Assembly: GCA_963676345.2 (NCBI GenBank)
Contig: CAXXTS010000002.1
Location: forward strand, 558,001 to 622,000
Direction of reading: 5' to 3'
Origin: G963665925 sp963676345
GTDB taxonomy: Bacteria; Bacillota; Clostridia; Peptostreptococcales; Acidaminobacteraceae
Length of the DNA: 64,000 bases
The translations under genes and the position numbers were made by a program. Of this stretch, positions 1-9,216 are shown piece after piece. The number at the start of each line of letters is the position of its first letter. The stretch's first letter is position 1. Under the pieces are notes generated by a model. That model did not search any database, had not been told where the DNA came from, and worked only from the letters and a program-made list of their open reading frames with translations.

Positions 1-5
1 AGGGC

Positions 6-929
6 CTAGTCTTCAAATATTTCTACAGAATCTTCAAGGTAATCATTAATGACATCTTGAATTTGAGCATCTTTTAGAATCATTGAAATTTCAATACGTC
101 TATTCTTTGCATATGCTTCTTCAGTCGAACCTGTATCAACAGGTCTATATTCTGAATACGCACTGGCTGTAAAGTACTCGCCGTACTTTTCTTCCAGTGT
201 TGCGTTCGTTCCCATAAGGTAATTTACAACCGCTGCCGCTCTATTTGCAGAAAGCTCTCTGTTATAATCACTGCTGCCGCGTTCATCGGTATGTCCTTGA
301 ATGGCAATGGCATCAATAAACCCACGCACTTCATCATCTGCAAGCACATTTTCAAATGCAAGTGCCAGCTTGTCAAGAAGCACCTTACCTTCTTCTTTTA
401 CTGTATAAGAGTTGGTATCGAATACAAACCCTTCATTGATGATAATGTTCCCTGTGTCTGAAATACGTACAAGGTCTTTGCCTGAAACGTTGCTGGCTTC
501 AAGACTATCTTCCATAGATACCTTTACCTTATCTAGGACATCTAACCTCAGTACAGCTATGCCATGGAGCTTGTCTCTTAAATCACCCAGCTCTTTATTG
601 CTGTTTGCGATGATTTTCTGCTGCTCTTCAATCTCTTCTTCTGAAAGTTTTAACGCCTCTTTACCACGTTCAACTTCAGCTTTGGTCTCTTCGACCTGAT
701 CTAATAGAAGATCCAGTCTATCCTGAGCACTCGTGATCTCCGCTTTCGCCTCAGCGAGTTCCTTTTTCTTTAAGTCGAGATCCTTGCTGACAATGATATT
801 ACTCAAATAGGAAATCAAAATCAGAAAGAACAGGATGAGCGCTATGGTAGACATAATATCAGTAAACGCTGGCCAAAAGTTTTCCTGTTCAACTTCAGCA
901 GCTCCGCGTCTTCTTCTTACTCTTGCCAT
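6..929 (-). CDS. OmpA/MotB-family peptidoglycan-binding membrane protein
   Basis: The product is a predicted membrane-anchored protein that would tether an ion-driven channel complex to peptidoglycan. One hydrophobic helix lies near residues 22-47 and carries an Asp in FTDIMS, the position of the proton-accepting Asp in MotB. A long charged coiled coil follows (about 48-125), then a C-terminal OmpA domain (about 165-300) with the motif GHTDERGSSDYNREL. The 307 aa length is longer than typical MotB because of the coiled coil. GGAGG stands before the ATG. The gene starts 12 bp after the MotA/TolQ-like gene stops, so the two are one operon; any third gene lies beyond the window. It could be a flagellar-independent motor stator, a Tol-like system or a ZorB-like defence protein; the sequence does not decide. 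Confidence 0.85.
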   Translation of the reverse strand: MARVRRRRGAAEVEQENFWPAFTDIMSTIALILFFLILISYLSNIIVSKDLDLKKKELAEAKAEITSAQDRLDLLLDQVEETKAEVERGKEALKLSEEEIEEQQKIIANSNKELGDLRDKLHGIAVLRLDVLDKVKVSMEDSLEASNVSGKDLVRISDTGNIIINEGFVFDTNSYTVKEEGKVLLDKLALAFENVLADDEVRGFIDAIAIQGHTDERGSSDYNRELSANRAAAVVNYLMGTNATLEEKYGEYFTASAYSEYRPVDTGSTEEAYAKNRRIEISMILKDAQIQDVINDYLEDSVEIFED

Positions 930-941
930 GAAGTCCGCCTC

Positions 942-1925
942 CTACTTTGCTTTTTCCTGACCAATAACCTCAAGTGTATTCGACAGTACCTGATGTCCTG
1001 TTTTCAACTCTTTCGTGCTGGATTTCATTTGTGCTGTAAAATCATCAAATGTCACATTCATACGCTGAATGTTTGTTCTAAGCTCATGATTGAACTCTGA
1101 AAAATCACGTGTGTTCTCATTGAAAGTCTGAATGCTCTCATCAAATTTTGTGATTGAACCATTCAACGACTCAGCCGTGTTGGCCATTTCAGTTGCAACG
1201 GTACCCAGTCTGTAGCTTAAAGCGCTGGTCAACTCTTTTAAATTCTCTTCAAGCTTGTCACCAAACTGATCTAAACCAAGATCAACTTGTCCCGTTGCAG
1301 CCCCAAGACGTTTTCTGCCTGTACTGTGGTCAAGATACTCTTCAGCGCAAACCAGCACTTGTTCCTTTGTGCCTTGAATGCTGAATGCCATATTGATCAG
1401 GGTTACAATGATCGAACCGCCAATACCACACAGAGATGTTACAAAGGCAACTGACATGCCCTGCAAGGAATTCATGAGTCCATCAATGATTGGTGTCATA
1501 TCATTGACAAGACTGCCCTTTGTAGATGCGAGAAGGGTTACAATTTCACCAATTGATAGGGTAAGACCATAGAACGTACCCAAAAGTCCCAAAATAACCA
1601 TCAGCGAAACAGAACGAGATGCAATACGTTCTGCAACCGCATAGCCCGAAAATCCACTGGCCATATTTTTTTCAACGATCGCTGGTGTATTGATTTCATC
1701 GACCTGATTTTCTACAGCACGCTGATAGTCATCGACCATCTTATTGAGTGCCGCATTTTCAAAAACACCATTTTCCCGATTGCCCGGGCTCTCCAAGTCT
1801 TCAACCAATGATTTGTATTTCTTTCTAATTACAAATGTCAAAATAACTGTTAATACCAATATTGAAAAGATAGTGCCTACAATTCCCATCGCTACGGGAT
1901 TCAAATTTAAGAATAAATCAAACAT
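942..1925 (-). CDS. MotA/TolQ/ExbB-family proton channel protein
   Basis: The 327 aa product has three predicted membrane helices (about residues 9-33, 112-135 and 160-185) and motifs of the MotA/TolQ/ExbB channel family, including LGLLGTFYGLTLSIG and VAFVTSLCGIGGSI. A C-terminal soluble tail of about 120 residues is predicted helical and coiled coil. It is expected to form the pentameric channel around the MotB-like partner encoded directly downstream. The start was placed at 1925 because GGAGG lies 5 nt before this ATG; an upstream in-frame ATG at 2015 would precede the ribosome binding site and adds a non-conserved stretch. Three helices fit TolQ/ExbB or ZorA better than four-helix flagellar MotA. 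Confidence 0.83.
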   Translation of the reverse strand: MFDLFLNLNPVAMGIVGTIFSILVLTVILTFVIRKKYKSLVEDLESPGNRENGVFENAALNKMVDDYQRAVENQVDEINTPAIVEKNMASGFSGYAVAERIASRSVSLMVILGLLGTFYGLTLSIGEIVTLLASTKGSLVNDMTPIIDGLMNSLQGMSVAFVTSLCGIGGSIIVTLINMAFSIQGTKEQVLVCAEEYLDHSTGRKRLGAATGQVDLGLDQFGDKLEENLKELTSALSYRLGTVATEMANTAESLNGSITKFDESIQTFNENTRDFSEFNHELRTNIQRMNVTFDDFTAQMKSSTKELKTGHQVLSNTLEVIGQEKAK

Positions 1926-2108
1926 AATAGCCTCCTTCATGATTTGACTTGCTTCCACATCATAGTAGCACGACCTACGTGGGCATAGCAACGTATACAC
2001 CTGTTTTGTAAACAAATAATAACCATTTCGTCATGAAATCAACATAGAGTAACAAATTAGTGACAAAACCCTGTAAAAAGTTACAAAAGAGTGTCTAAAT
2101 AGCTATAT

Positions 2109-2144
2109 AAAAAGCGGGTCTGCATGTCATGCACACCCGCTTTT
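2109..2144. terminator. bidirectional Rho-independent terminator
   Basis: A perfect hairpin, AAAAGCGGGT...ACCCGCTTTT with inner TGCATG/CATGCA pairing, is flanked by A and T runs. It lies downstream of ppk and upstream of the motA-like gene and can end ppk transcription. Confidence 0.85.
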
Positions 2145-2167
2145 AAGCCTACCTGCACATACATATT

Positions 2168-4240
2168 TCATCCTATGTGCAGTAGGGCTTCTTTCTTTTC
2201 TTTAGCAGTCTGTTTGGCCTGCTTATGGAAGTGTACCTGTGACTCAAGCGCTTTTTCCTCAGACTTTATACGGCTATATGACCCGTCAGGATTCTGAATG
2301 CGAATTTTAACGGTATCATTAAAGGTTACATCAAATAGATCTTCCATACGCTGCTTCAAATGATCCGCCCCAATCGGAAAAAGGGTTTCTACGCGTCTGT
2401 CTAAGTTCCTTGGCATCCAGTCCGCACTAGAAAGGTAATACCGGTTCTGACCACCATCATGGAAGTAGTATATGCGACTGTGCTCTAGGAATGTACCCAC
2501 TATGCTATAGACTTCTATATTTTCGCTCTGTCCCTTAATGCCTGATCTGAGACAGCACATGCCTCTAACAAGTAGTTTTATTTTCACGCCGGCATTTGAA
2601 GCTTCATACAGCTTATCAATAATGTCTTCGTCCACCAATGAGTTCATTTTTGCAACAATACGTGCAGGATGGCCTTTTTTTGCATGTTTTATTTCTGTTT
2701 CAATAGCACGCATGAAAAACTGTCTCAAATTGCCTGGTGCGACTGCAAGCTTCTTCCATTTGGGCTCCTTTGCGTATCCAGTTAGGAGATTAAAGAGTGC
2801 TGATACATCTGCACCAAATGCGTCTCTACAGGTGAAATAGCCATGATCGGTATAAAGCTTTGCGGTAGAATCATTGTAATTGCCTGTACCCAGGTGTACA
2901 TATCGTCTGATTTGATCTTCTTCTCGTCTTACGACCAAAATGGTCTTGCAGTGGATTTTAAGCCCTACAAGGCCGTATATAACGTGGCAGCCTGCATGCT
3001 CAAGGCGTTTTGCCCATATAATATTATTTTCTTCATCAAAGCGCGCTTTTAACTCAACAAGTACAGTAACCTGCTTGCCATTCTCAGCGGCTTTAATAAG
3101 GGCTTTAATTATTGGAGAGTCTGCACTCACCCTATACAAGGTTTGTTTTATAGCAAGCACACTTGGATCTGTTGCGGCTTGGCTGACAAAGCTTACAACC
3201 GGGTCAAAACTTTCATATGGATGGTGCATCAGGCAATCATGGTTTCGAACCGCTTCAAAAATGTTGTCATATCCAATAAAATCTTCAGCGGGTTGTGGTC
3301 GCATGGGCTCTGAACGCAGGTCAGAAAAATCATCCATAAAGGAAAAGTCCATCCAGAGGGTCGGATCAATCGGCCCGTCAATTTTGTACAAATCATCTTC
3401 ATGCAGCTCCAATTTCTCTATTAGAAAGGCCAGCATGTCTTCATCCATTTTTTTCTCGTATTCAAGCCTTACCGGCGCGCCCCACTTTCTTTTCTTAATG
3501 GACTTTTCAATTTCGATGAGCAGGTCTTCAGCCTCATCTTCATCTATGGCGAGGTCGCCATTTCTAGTTATTCTAAAAGCATAGACTGCCTCAATGTCAT
3601 AGCCCTTAAAGAGCTCACAAACATTATATTTTATAATATCCTCGAGCATAACATAATGTCGCTCTTCACCGGGCAGACGCATATAGCGATCCAGTACGGA
3701 AGGCACCTGGAGGACTGCCATTTTAGATTCTTCATCCACTGTAAGCTTTACCGCCAAGTTTAAGCTGTTATTTGATAGCAGCGGAAAAGGGCGACTATTG
3801 TCAACCGCCATAGGTGTAATAACTGGATAAACCACTTCTTTAAAATACTCTGCCAAATAGAGCTTTTGCTCTTTGCTCAGCTCTTTAAAATGTTTGAATT
3901 CTACGCCCTTCTTTTTCATTTCAGGTAAGAGTTCATCGTTTAGGGCTTGGTACTGCTGCTTGACCATATCATGACAAATCTCTGAAAGCAGACTGATTTG
4001 CTCTTTCGGCGCCAGCCCAGCTGGGTCAGGCTTGGCATAACCTACAGCAATCTGGTCCAGTATGCCTGCAATTCGCACCATGAAGAACTCATCCAGGTTG
4101 GATGCTGTAATAGCTAAGAACTTCAGTCTGTCCATAACCGGCAGATTTAAATCACGCGCTTCTTCAAGCACCCGGTAGTTAAAGTCGAGCCAAGATACTT
4201 CCCGATTAATAAAGGCTTTCGAACCATTTTTATAATGCAT
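2168..4240 (-). CDS. ppk1: polyphosphate kinase 1
   Basis: PPK1 reversibly makes inorganic polyphosphate from the gamma phosphate of ATP. The 690 aa length matches the family (about 690). The N-terminal domain begins with INREVSWLDFNYRVLEEA and NLDEFFMVR. Two active-site histidine regions are intact: YVHLGTGNYND (autophosphorylated His) and LEHSRIYYFHDGG (second His). The start was set at the second of two adjacent ATGs (4240), about 6 nt after AGAGGTG; the reading frame stays open much further upstream, but that part overlaps the ppx coding region and is not PPK-like. The gene overlaps the 3' end of the upstream ppx-like gene by about 11 nt, implying translational coupling. Confidence 0.93.
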   Translation of the reverse strand: MHYKNGSKAFINREVSWLDFNYRVLEEARDLNLPVMDRLKFLAITASNLDEFFMVRIAGILDQIAVGYAKPDPAGLAPKEQISLLSEICHDMVKQQYQALNDELLPEMKKKGVEFKHFKELSKEQKLYLAEYFKEVVYPVITPMAVDNSRPFPLLSNNSLNLAVKLTVDEESKMAVLQVPSVLDRYMRLPGEERHYVMLEDIIKYNVCELFKGYDIEAVYAFRITRNGDLAIDEDEAEDLLIEIEKSIKKRKWGAPVRLEYEKKMDEDMLAFLIEKLELHEDDLYKIDGPIDPTLWMDFSFMDDFSDLRSEPMRPQPAEDFIGYDNIFEAVRNHDCLMHHPYESFDPVVSFVSQAATDPSVLAIKQTLYRVSADSPIIKALIKAAENGKQVTVLVELKARFDEENNIIWAKRLEHAGCHVIYGLVGLKIHCKTILVVRREEDQIRRYVHLGTGNYNDSTAKLYTDHGYFTCRDAFGADVSALFNLLTGYAKEPKWKKLAVAPGNLRQFFMRAIETEIKHAKKGHPARIVAKMNSLVDEDIIDKLYEASNAGVKIKLLVRGMCCLRSGIKGQSENIEVYSIVGTFLEHSRIYYFHDGGQNRYYLSSADWMPRNLDRRVETLFPIGADHLKQRMEDLFDVTFNDTVKIRIQNPDGSYSRIKSEEKALESQVHFHKQAKQTAKEKKEALLHIG

Positions 4241-5789
4241 CATAACACCTCTTGACGGATAATTTTGATTCGATTCCGAAGATTCTTCTGAAGAAGATAG
4301 CGGATTTTGCGTGTCCCCATTCTTCAAGGATGAAATTTTTTCTACTGTCGGCTTCGATTCTAAGCGTTTTTTTGTCGAGTCTGATGTTGATGTTGGTAAG
4401 CTTTTGTTTTCTACTGATATCCATGGATTCAGCCAGTTTAAGAATTGCTGCCATTTTGGTGATTTTGATTTGTTGTCCCCTTGATAGTGTTGGTTCAATG
4501 AATTCTCCTTCGTCTGTATCATGCATCGCTTTATAGCTTGCTTCAGCAATCACAATCATGTCCCGTTTTCTGAGTCCGACAATATTGAAGTTTTTTAACA
4601 TATCATAGAGAATTTGATGGTAAACTTGGGTACCTTCGAATGCCCCAATGCTGTGCATAATAGCTGCAACCTGTAAAATGAGCCTATCTTTTTTACCTAA
4701 ACCATGTATTTTTCGGATCAGGTCAAAAATCATGAGCGAGACCGTTTCAACCATCTTAGAATGTACTGCGTCATAGTTATACTGAGCGGCCATGTAACGG
4801 CTTGAAGCAACGGTATGGTCTCTAAAGACGAGGACACGGCTCTTATAGTCCGTTTCGAAGTGGACTTTCCAGGAGAGAATGTCCGCAAAGCGAAGCTGAA
4901 TGACCGCCATGGTAAGCGCAGTTGTCATATCAAAAATAGTCTTGTATATACTCATTGCAGGCAGCATCATTTCAGCTTCTGCAAGACTGATATTATAGCT
5001 ATATGCATTTTGCTCAGGTGTATCATTCTTAATTTGATCATACTTTTCGATAAAATCTTCACATTTAATGTAGGCAATGTCCCCTGCATTTTCAGATTCC
5101 AGTTCAAAGATAACAGAGAGTAAGTCGGTTTGTTTGCCCGATACAATCATATTGTCAATTTGCCCCTCAGGCAGCTGTCTGCTAAAGAGCTGGAGCGGAT
5201 TTCTCAGATATTCCTCCATAAAGATGTAAAAGTCCATCGACTCCCTGTATTTATCGCCTAAAGATTCTCTGAGTTTCAATGTGCCAAGGGGAATATTCTG
5301 TGTATGTACAATATGTTTCGAATCATAATAGGTTGCCCCAATGCTCCCTGTTCCAATATAGGAGATAATTGCATTCTTCTCTTTTAGCTGTGGTTCATTT
5401 TCGACAAACTGAATGATTCGGTCATAAAACATACGCTTTTCTTCCGCATCTTCAATAATATCCACTTCAAGCCCTGTTTTGATTTCAATTTGATCGAGTA
5501 TATAATACCGGTTGATGGCATCCCGCAGCGCTGTGGTGGCAAATAAATGAACCTTGTCAAGCCCATAGCCCTCTGCCAGATGCTTAAAATCATTGACCCT
5601 GTCGCAAAGTGCTTCAATGGACTCATATTTTATACGTCCCATAGAAAAGGTCTGGTGTCCTAAATCAGAAGGCGTTTCAATGTACTCTAGCTCATTCATT
5701 CCTTTTTTCGTAATTTCAGTTATTCTAAATTGCAGCATGCGTGATCCAATGTATCCTACTGCAGCCATGCTATTACTCATCATATTCAC
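4230..5789 (-). CDS. degenerate Ppx/GppA-family phosphatase homologue
   Basis: This 519 aa protein has the two-domain ASKHA fold arrangement plus the C-terminal helical HD-like domain of exopolyphosphatase/GppA proteins and is coupled to ppk1. The usual phosphate-binding motifs are altered. The first motif, normally DIGSNS, reads YIGSRM near the N-terminus, and the second, normally DIGGGS, reads YIGTGS near residue 147; both acidic residues are Tyr. An acidic segment, EDAEEKRMFY, still matches the region of the catalytic Glu. AGGTG precedes the chosen ATG. It may be a weak or inactive phosphatase that regulates PPK or binds (p)ppGpp; that is inference. Confidence 0.8.
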   Translation of the reverse strand: MNMMSNSMAAVGYIGSRMLQFRITEITKKGMNELEYIETPSDLGHQTFSMGRIKYESIEALCDRVNDFKHLAEGYGLDKVHLFATTALRDAINRYYILDQIEIKTGLEVDIIEDAEEKRMFYDRIIQFVENEPQLKEKNAIISYIGTGSIGATYYDSKHIVHTQNIPLGTLKLRESLGDKYRESMDFYIFMEEYLRNPLQLFSRQLPEGQIDNMIVSGKQTDLLSVIFELESENAGDIAYIKCEDFIEKYDQIKNDTPEQNAYSYNISLAEAEMMLPAMSIYKTIFDMTTALTMAVIQLRFADILSWKVHFETDYKSRVLVFRDHTVASSRYMAAQYNYDAVHSKMVETVSLMIFDLIRKIHGLGKKDRLILQVAAIMHSIGAFEGTQVYHQILYDMLKNFNIVGLRKRDMIVIAEASYKAMHDTDEGEFIEPTLSRGQQIKITKMAAILKLAESMDISRKQKLTNINIRLDKKTLRIEADSRKNFILEEWGHAKSAIFFRRIFGIESKLSVKRCYDAL

Positions 5790-5965
5790 CTGCCTTCCTA
5801 TCCAGTTTAATACAACTTTGTGCCTGCTTGATTAAGTTGATGTTAAGTGTACACCCGCTCTTAATATTTTAATGCAATTCTAATCCAGGCTACAGACCAC
5901 TTTAATTCTTCTAGAGTAATCTACTAGATATAGAGAACCACTTTCATATTAAAGGAGGAACCCCC

Positions 5966-6181
5966 ATGTTTGAACTACTCTTAGCCTTTCTACTGCTTTT
6001 TGCAGTTATAAAAATTACATTCGCACTCGGATTTGGTCTTCTTAGAATCATTCTAGGTTTTGCAGGTTTAATCCTTGTTGTTGCCCTTGTCCCTCTATCA
6101 TTTGCCCTGTTTTTACCCCTAACCATTGGTGCACTTATTCTTGTAGGTTTTATCACTGTTTTACGGGCCATCTTTCACTAG
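5966..6181 (+). CDS. small hydrophobic membrane protein, unknown function
   Basis: The 71 aa product is almost entirely hydrophobic and probably forms two or three membrane helices, ending in LRAIFH. AAAGGAGGAA lies just before the ATG, so translation is well supported. It is not recognised. It is divergent from ppx/ppk and lies upstream of the DUF134 gene on the same strand, 78 bp apart. Confidence 0.65.
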   Translation: MFELLLAFLLLFAVIKITFALGFGLLRIILGFAGLILVVALVPLSFALFLPLTIGALILVGFITVLRAIFH

Positions 6182-6259
6182 CCCCCTTGTGCCATAGCTT
6201 ATGATTTCCTTTTCTTGATCTGCAAATTCTGATACTATGTAGAGAAGGAGGTGCGTATT

Positions 6260-6622
6260 ATGGCTAGACCTACAAAACCACGCCGCATCTGTCAAATGCC
6301 TGAATACAGAGAATTCCAGCCTGCTGGTCATTCTGAAAATGATTCTGGCGACGTTATCCATATGACACTTGAAGAACTCGAAACACTTCGGCTTATGGAT
6401 TTGGAAAATCATACGCAACATGAAGGGGCTGAAAAAATGGGCGTTAGTCGTTCAACCTTTCAGCGTCTATACAATGATGCAAAGAAAAAAGTGGCTAAAA
6501 GCCTGATTGAAGGGTCCACGCTGCATATTGAAGGTGGAAACTATGAGCTCTGTGAATACATTGACCAGTCTCCATGTCCCAAGTGTTCTCGTGGAGGACG
6601 CGGTCGACATAGAGGAAAGTAA
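6260..6622 (+). CDS. DUF134 predicted DNA-binding protein
   Basis: The 120 aa product starts MARPTKPRRICQMPEY and contains the typical DUF134 series LTLEE-like helix MTLEELETLRLMDLE followed by a helix-turn-helix region GAEKMGVSRSTFQRLYNDAKKK (about residues 55-80). Two Cys in a C-terminal SPCPKC motif and a Gly/Arg-rich tail could bind metal. Members of this family are predicted transcription regulators, often near metal-cofactor genes, but no such gene is next to it here. ATG at 6260 is chosen because GGAGGTG is 7 nt upstream; an in-frame GTG at 6251 lies inside the ribosome binding site. Confidence 0.85.
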   Translation: MARPTKPRRICQMPEYREFQPAGHSENDSGDVIHMTLEELETLRLMDLENHTQHEGAEKMGVSRSTFQRLYNDAKKKVAKSLIEGSTLHIEGGNYELCEYIDQSPCPKCSRGGRGRHRGK

Positions 6623-6694
6623 CCCCTTCTATATATTCCCATTATCCATAGAAAATATCAAAAAAAACGAGACCACCAACTATGTCAATGGTCT

Positions 6695-6730
6695 TAAAAA
6701 GCCGCTTATACTCATGTATAAGCGGCTTTT
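6695..6730 (+). terminator. Rho-independent terminator after DUF134 gene
   Basis: AAAAAGCCGCTTATAC pairs with GTATAAGCGGCTTTTT around a 4-nt loop. It is symmetrical and may also serve the converging MarR gene. Confidence 0.85.
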
Positions 6731-6855
6731 TGTGTTTGTGTTTGTGTTTTAGTCCATATTATTAGTCGTAATGCGCACCCCTGCCACAAGCTTTATTTGG
6801 AATCAAACTGCCGATAAGCACGGCGCAGCATATATGACTCGTAGAAAATACGCAA

Positions 6856-7293
6856 TTAATATGGAAATCTGTCATTTAACCGTTCTCGAACGGTTCCCAT
6901 GAGTTCAACAAACTGTGACTGCTCTTCAATGGACAGGACACTGAGAATATCCGTAAATACCCTCTCGTGCAGCACGTCCTTTCTTTCAAGCATATCTGCA
7001 CCTGCATCTGTTGGTACAAGCTTGTATGAGCGTTTGTCATCTTCCTTCTTCACACGCTTCATGAGCCCTTTCTTCTCAAGACGATCAAGCGCACTTGTTA
7101 ATGTGCTTCCAGGCACATCTAAGTGTGCACTGACATCCTTTAAAGAAATTTCAGGCTGATAATACATATGTTGAAGAATTTCCCGCTCAATATCGGAAAG
7201 CTTCTGAGCGTCTTTATCAAATCGTCTGTAATGTTTTTTGATAAAATTGTTCATTTCATATGTAAGTTCATTCAACTTTCTTGCGTAAGTCAT
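6856..7293 (-). CDS. MarR-family transcriptional regulator
   Basis: The 145 aa protein has the winged helix-turn-helix of MarR regulators: EREILQHMYYQPEISLKDVSAHLDVPGSTLTSALDRLEKKG (about residues 35-76) followed by the wing with DDKRSYKLVPTDAG. Members bind short palindromes as dimers and respond to small ligands. An AAGGGGGT ribosome binding site precedes the ATG. No obvious target gene is adjacent; the 400 bp upstream is gene-free. Confidence 0.9.
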   Translation of the reverse strand: MTYARKLNELTYEMNNFIKKHYRRFDKDAQKLSDIEREILQHMYYQPEISLKDVSAHLDVPGSTLTSALDRLEKKGLMKRVKKEDDKRSYKLVPTDAGADMLERKDVLHERVFTDILSVLSIEEQSQFVELMGTVRERLNDRFPY

Positions 7294-7694
7294 ATTGAGT
7301 ACCCCCTTTGACTCTTGCTTTCATACGGCTGAACTTGGATGGCTATTCTTTGTTATATAGTAGTTTGAACGACAATCTTTATTGTAATTTTATGTAATGT
7401 AATTTGATATAATTCCAACACCATCTCTTTGTATTAACATATTTCACTGTCCAAATTTCAGCTTTTATTCCAACACACCAAACCATGCCGCACCTTACAA
7501 ACTCAACAATTTGAATATTTATATATTTTATTCTTTTCAAATCACACATCAATTCTTAGTGTTTTTATAAGAATTGCGTCCTCGTTTCACACCAGAGGAA
7601 TATAATCAAGTTTGATTTAATACGAACACTACAAGTATAATAGCACGATTAGCGAATATTTTCATCCCAATATTTATATTTTCTACAAATTTAA
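7294..7694. other. AT-rich intergenic stretch with no recognised feature
   Basis: About 400 bp between the MarR gene start and the DUF3343 gene end. It is AT-rich, has stop codons in all frames, and should hold the MarR promoter and the end of the DUF3343 transcript. No convincing hairpin, RNA motif or repeat was seen. Confidence 0.5.
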
Positions 7695-7955
7695 TTATTT
7701 TTTACGAAAGCCAAACCACTTTTTTTTGACTTTTATGGGATGAATGCCTCCCGTATGGATTTCTGAACTGTAAGCCAAAATTTCACGAACTGCCCTTAGG
7801 TCCTCAGCATCAATTTTAATGGATATGCTGCAGCCCACAGAAAAAGCTCTTGGCGTTGGAATGATTTCATGCGGAATATCTGCCACGTTCAACTTTTTTT
7901 TCATTGCCATACCATCAGAATGTGACCTGAAAACAATACACATCTCTTCCTGCAC
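7695..7955 (-). CDS. DUF3343 (putative Se/S carrier-like) protein
   Basis: The 86 aa product carries the DUF3343 pattern: an N-terminal VFRSHSDGMAMKKKL stretch, then IPTPRAFSVGCSISIKI with a Cys where members have a conserved Cys, followed by VREILAYSS. The family is proposed to carry sulfur or selenium, but this is not proven. A GTG at 7955 is the likely start because GGAGG lies 7 nt upstream; ATG at 7943 is an alternative. The reading frame extends further 5' to 8006 but passes through the ribosome binding site. Confidence 0.75.
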   Translation of the reverse strand: MQEEMCIVFRSHSDGMAMKKKLNVADIPHEIIPTPRAFSVGCSISIKIDAEDLRAVREILAYSSEIHTGGIHPIKVKKKWFGFRKK

Positions 7956-8102
7956 AGTATTTCCTCCGATTCTTACACCTATTGTCGTTTCTTTGGTTTT
8001 CAACATCTATTTTACCACGTGTCATTGACTATCTAAAGACGTTCGGTTAGTATAGTAATTTTGAATACCTACAAACTTTGTATTAAGACTTGGAGGTGCG
8101 TT

Positions 8103-9122
8103 ATGAATACGCATTACAAACCAATAGATTCCCACGTATGGCAGGGCCGGGTTGACAGTCATGAGGACTTCGACGCCTTCCGGTGGCATCAGTGGGTTAA
8201 ACCGATTGACCTGACTGACAGCACCACACCCCCTTTTGATGGCAAGCTTGGAATTTGCTTCATTGGATTTTGTTGTGACGATGGTGTTACTAGGAACAAG
8301 GGACGGTCTGGTGCAGCCAAAGGGCCTAAAAGCATTCGCAAGGAGCTTTCAAACCTGCCGTGTCAATTTAAAGAAGATGTAAAGCTCTTTGATGCGGGTA
8401 ATATTTATTGCACAGATATTCCCCTAGAACGCGGTCAAGAAATTCTTGCAAAGTGTGTCAGCAGAGTTCTTGAACTGAACCTTTACCCTATTGTACTCGG
8501 TGGCGGTCATGAAATCGCATTTGGACACTACAGCGGCCTATCTAGCTATAAAAAAGAAATGCAAGATGATAGCAACCTTGGGATTATCAATTTTGATGCC
8601 CACTTTGATTTACGCCCCTACCCAAATGGCGGAAGCTCTGGAACCATGTTCAGACAAATTGCCGATCAGTGCCAGGTTAATCAAACACATTACGGTTACA
8701 TGTGTCTTGGCATACAGAAGCGCAGCAACACACTGGCCCTTTTCAAATCGGCCCGTGAACTTGGCGTAGAGTATATCCTTTCAAAAGACATGGTGGACCA
8801 AGATATTTGGCCTATTCTCGAGAAAGTAGACAAGTTTATTAAAAAGCATGAGCAAATTTATACGACAATCTGTGCGGACGTATTCTCTGCTGCGTTTGCA
8901 CCGGGGGTCAGCGCTGCCCAAGCAGTCGGTCTTCACCCTGAGCAGGTTCTTAAAATACTCAAGTACATCGTAATGAGCGGCAAAACCATAAGCTTTGACA
9001 TAGCTGAGGTGTCTCCACGCTTTGACCAGGACAGCACTACGGCAAACTTAGCTGCTGTGCTTATTTTTGCTGTTGTAAACGGCTTGTCTTCTCTAAAGAA
9101 CCTAGACCGCAGCATCGAATAG
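8103..9122 (+). CDS. hutG: arginase-family formimidoylglutamase-like hydrolase
   Basis: The 339 aa protein belongs to the ureohydrolase (arginase/agmatinase/formimidoylglutamase) family with binuclear metal ligands in GGGHEIAFGHY, NFDAHFDLRP and SFDIAEVSP. The order and flanking residues, such as RNKGRSGAAKGP near the N-terminus, fit formimidoylglutamase HutG, which splits N-formimino-glutamate to glutamate and formamide in histidine catabolism. No other hut genes are near, so the substrate is inferred from family features. GGAGGT precedes ATG at 8103; the upstream in-frame ATG at 8061 lacks a site. A strong terminator follows. Confidence 0.8.
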   Translation: MNTHYKPIDSHVWQGRVDSHEDFDAFRWHQWVKPIDLTDSTTPPFDGKLGICFIGFCCDDGVTRNKGRSGAAKGPKSIRKELSNLPCQFKEDVKLFDAGNIYCTDIPLERGQEILAKCVSRVLELNLYPIVLGGGHEIAFGHYSGLSSYKKEMQDDSNLGIINFDAHFDLRPYPNGGSSGTMFRQIADQCQVNQTHYGYMCLGIQKRSNTLALFKSARELGVEYILSKDMVDQDIWPILEKVDKFIKKHEQIYTTICADVFSAAFAPGVSAAQAVGLHPEQVLKILKYIVMSGKTISFDIAEVSPRFDQDSTTANLAAVLIFAVVNGLSSLKNLDRSIE

Positions 9123-9174
9123 CACGCCCCAATAAATCATACAGTCCTATTGCACTGTTTATACAGTCTAAAAC

Positions 9175-9211
9175 AAAGAGCGATCGCAGAATGCCTGCGG
9201 TCGCTCTTTTT
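9175..9211 (+). terminator. Rho-independent terminator after hutG
   Basis: AAAGAGCGATCGCAG pairs with CTGCGGTCGCTCTTTTT with a short loop. It lies between converging hutG and GNAT genes and may act both ways. Confidence 0.85.
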
Positions 9212-9216
9212 ACGGC

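Noticed and set aside
412..699. Opposite-strand frames over conserved genes, for example inside the OmpA, ppk1, etfA and thiolase genes
   Set aside because: They lack ribosome binding sites and recognisable composition and are covered by strongly supported genes on the other strand.
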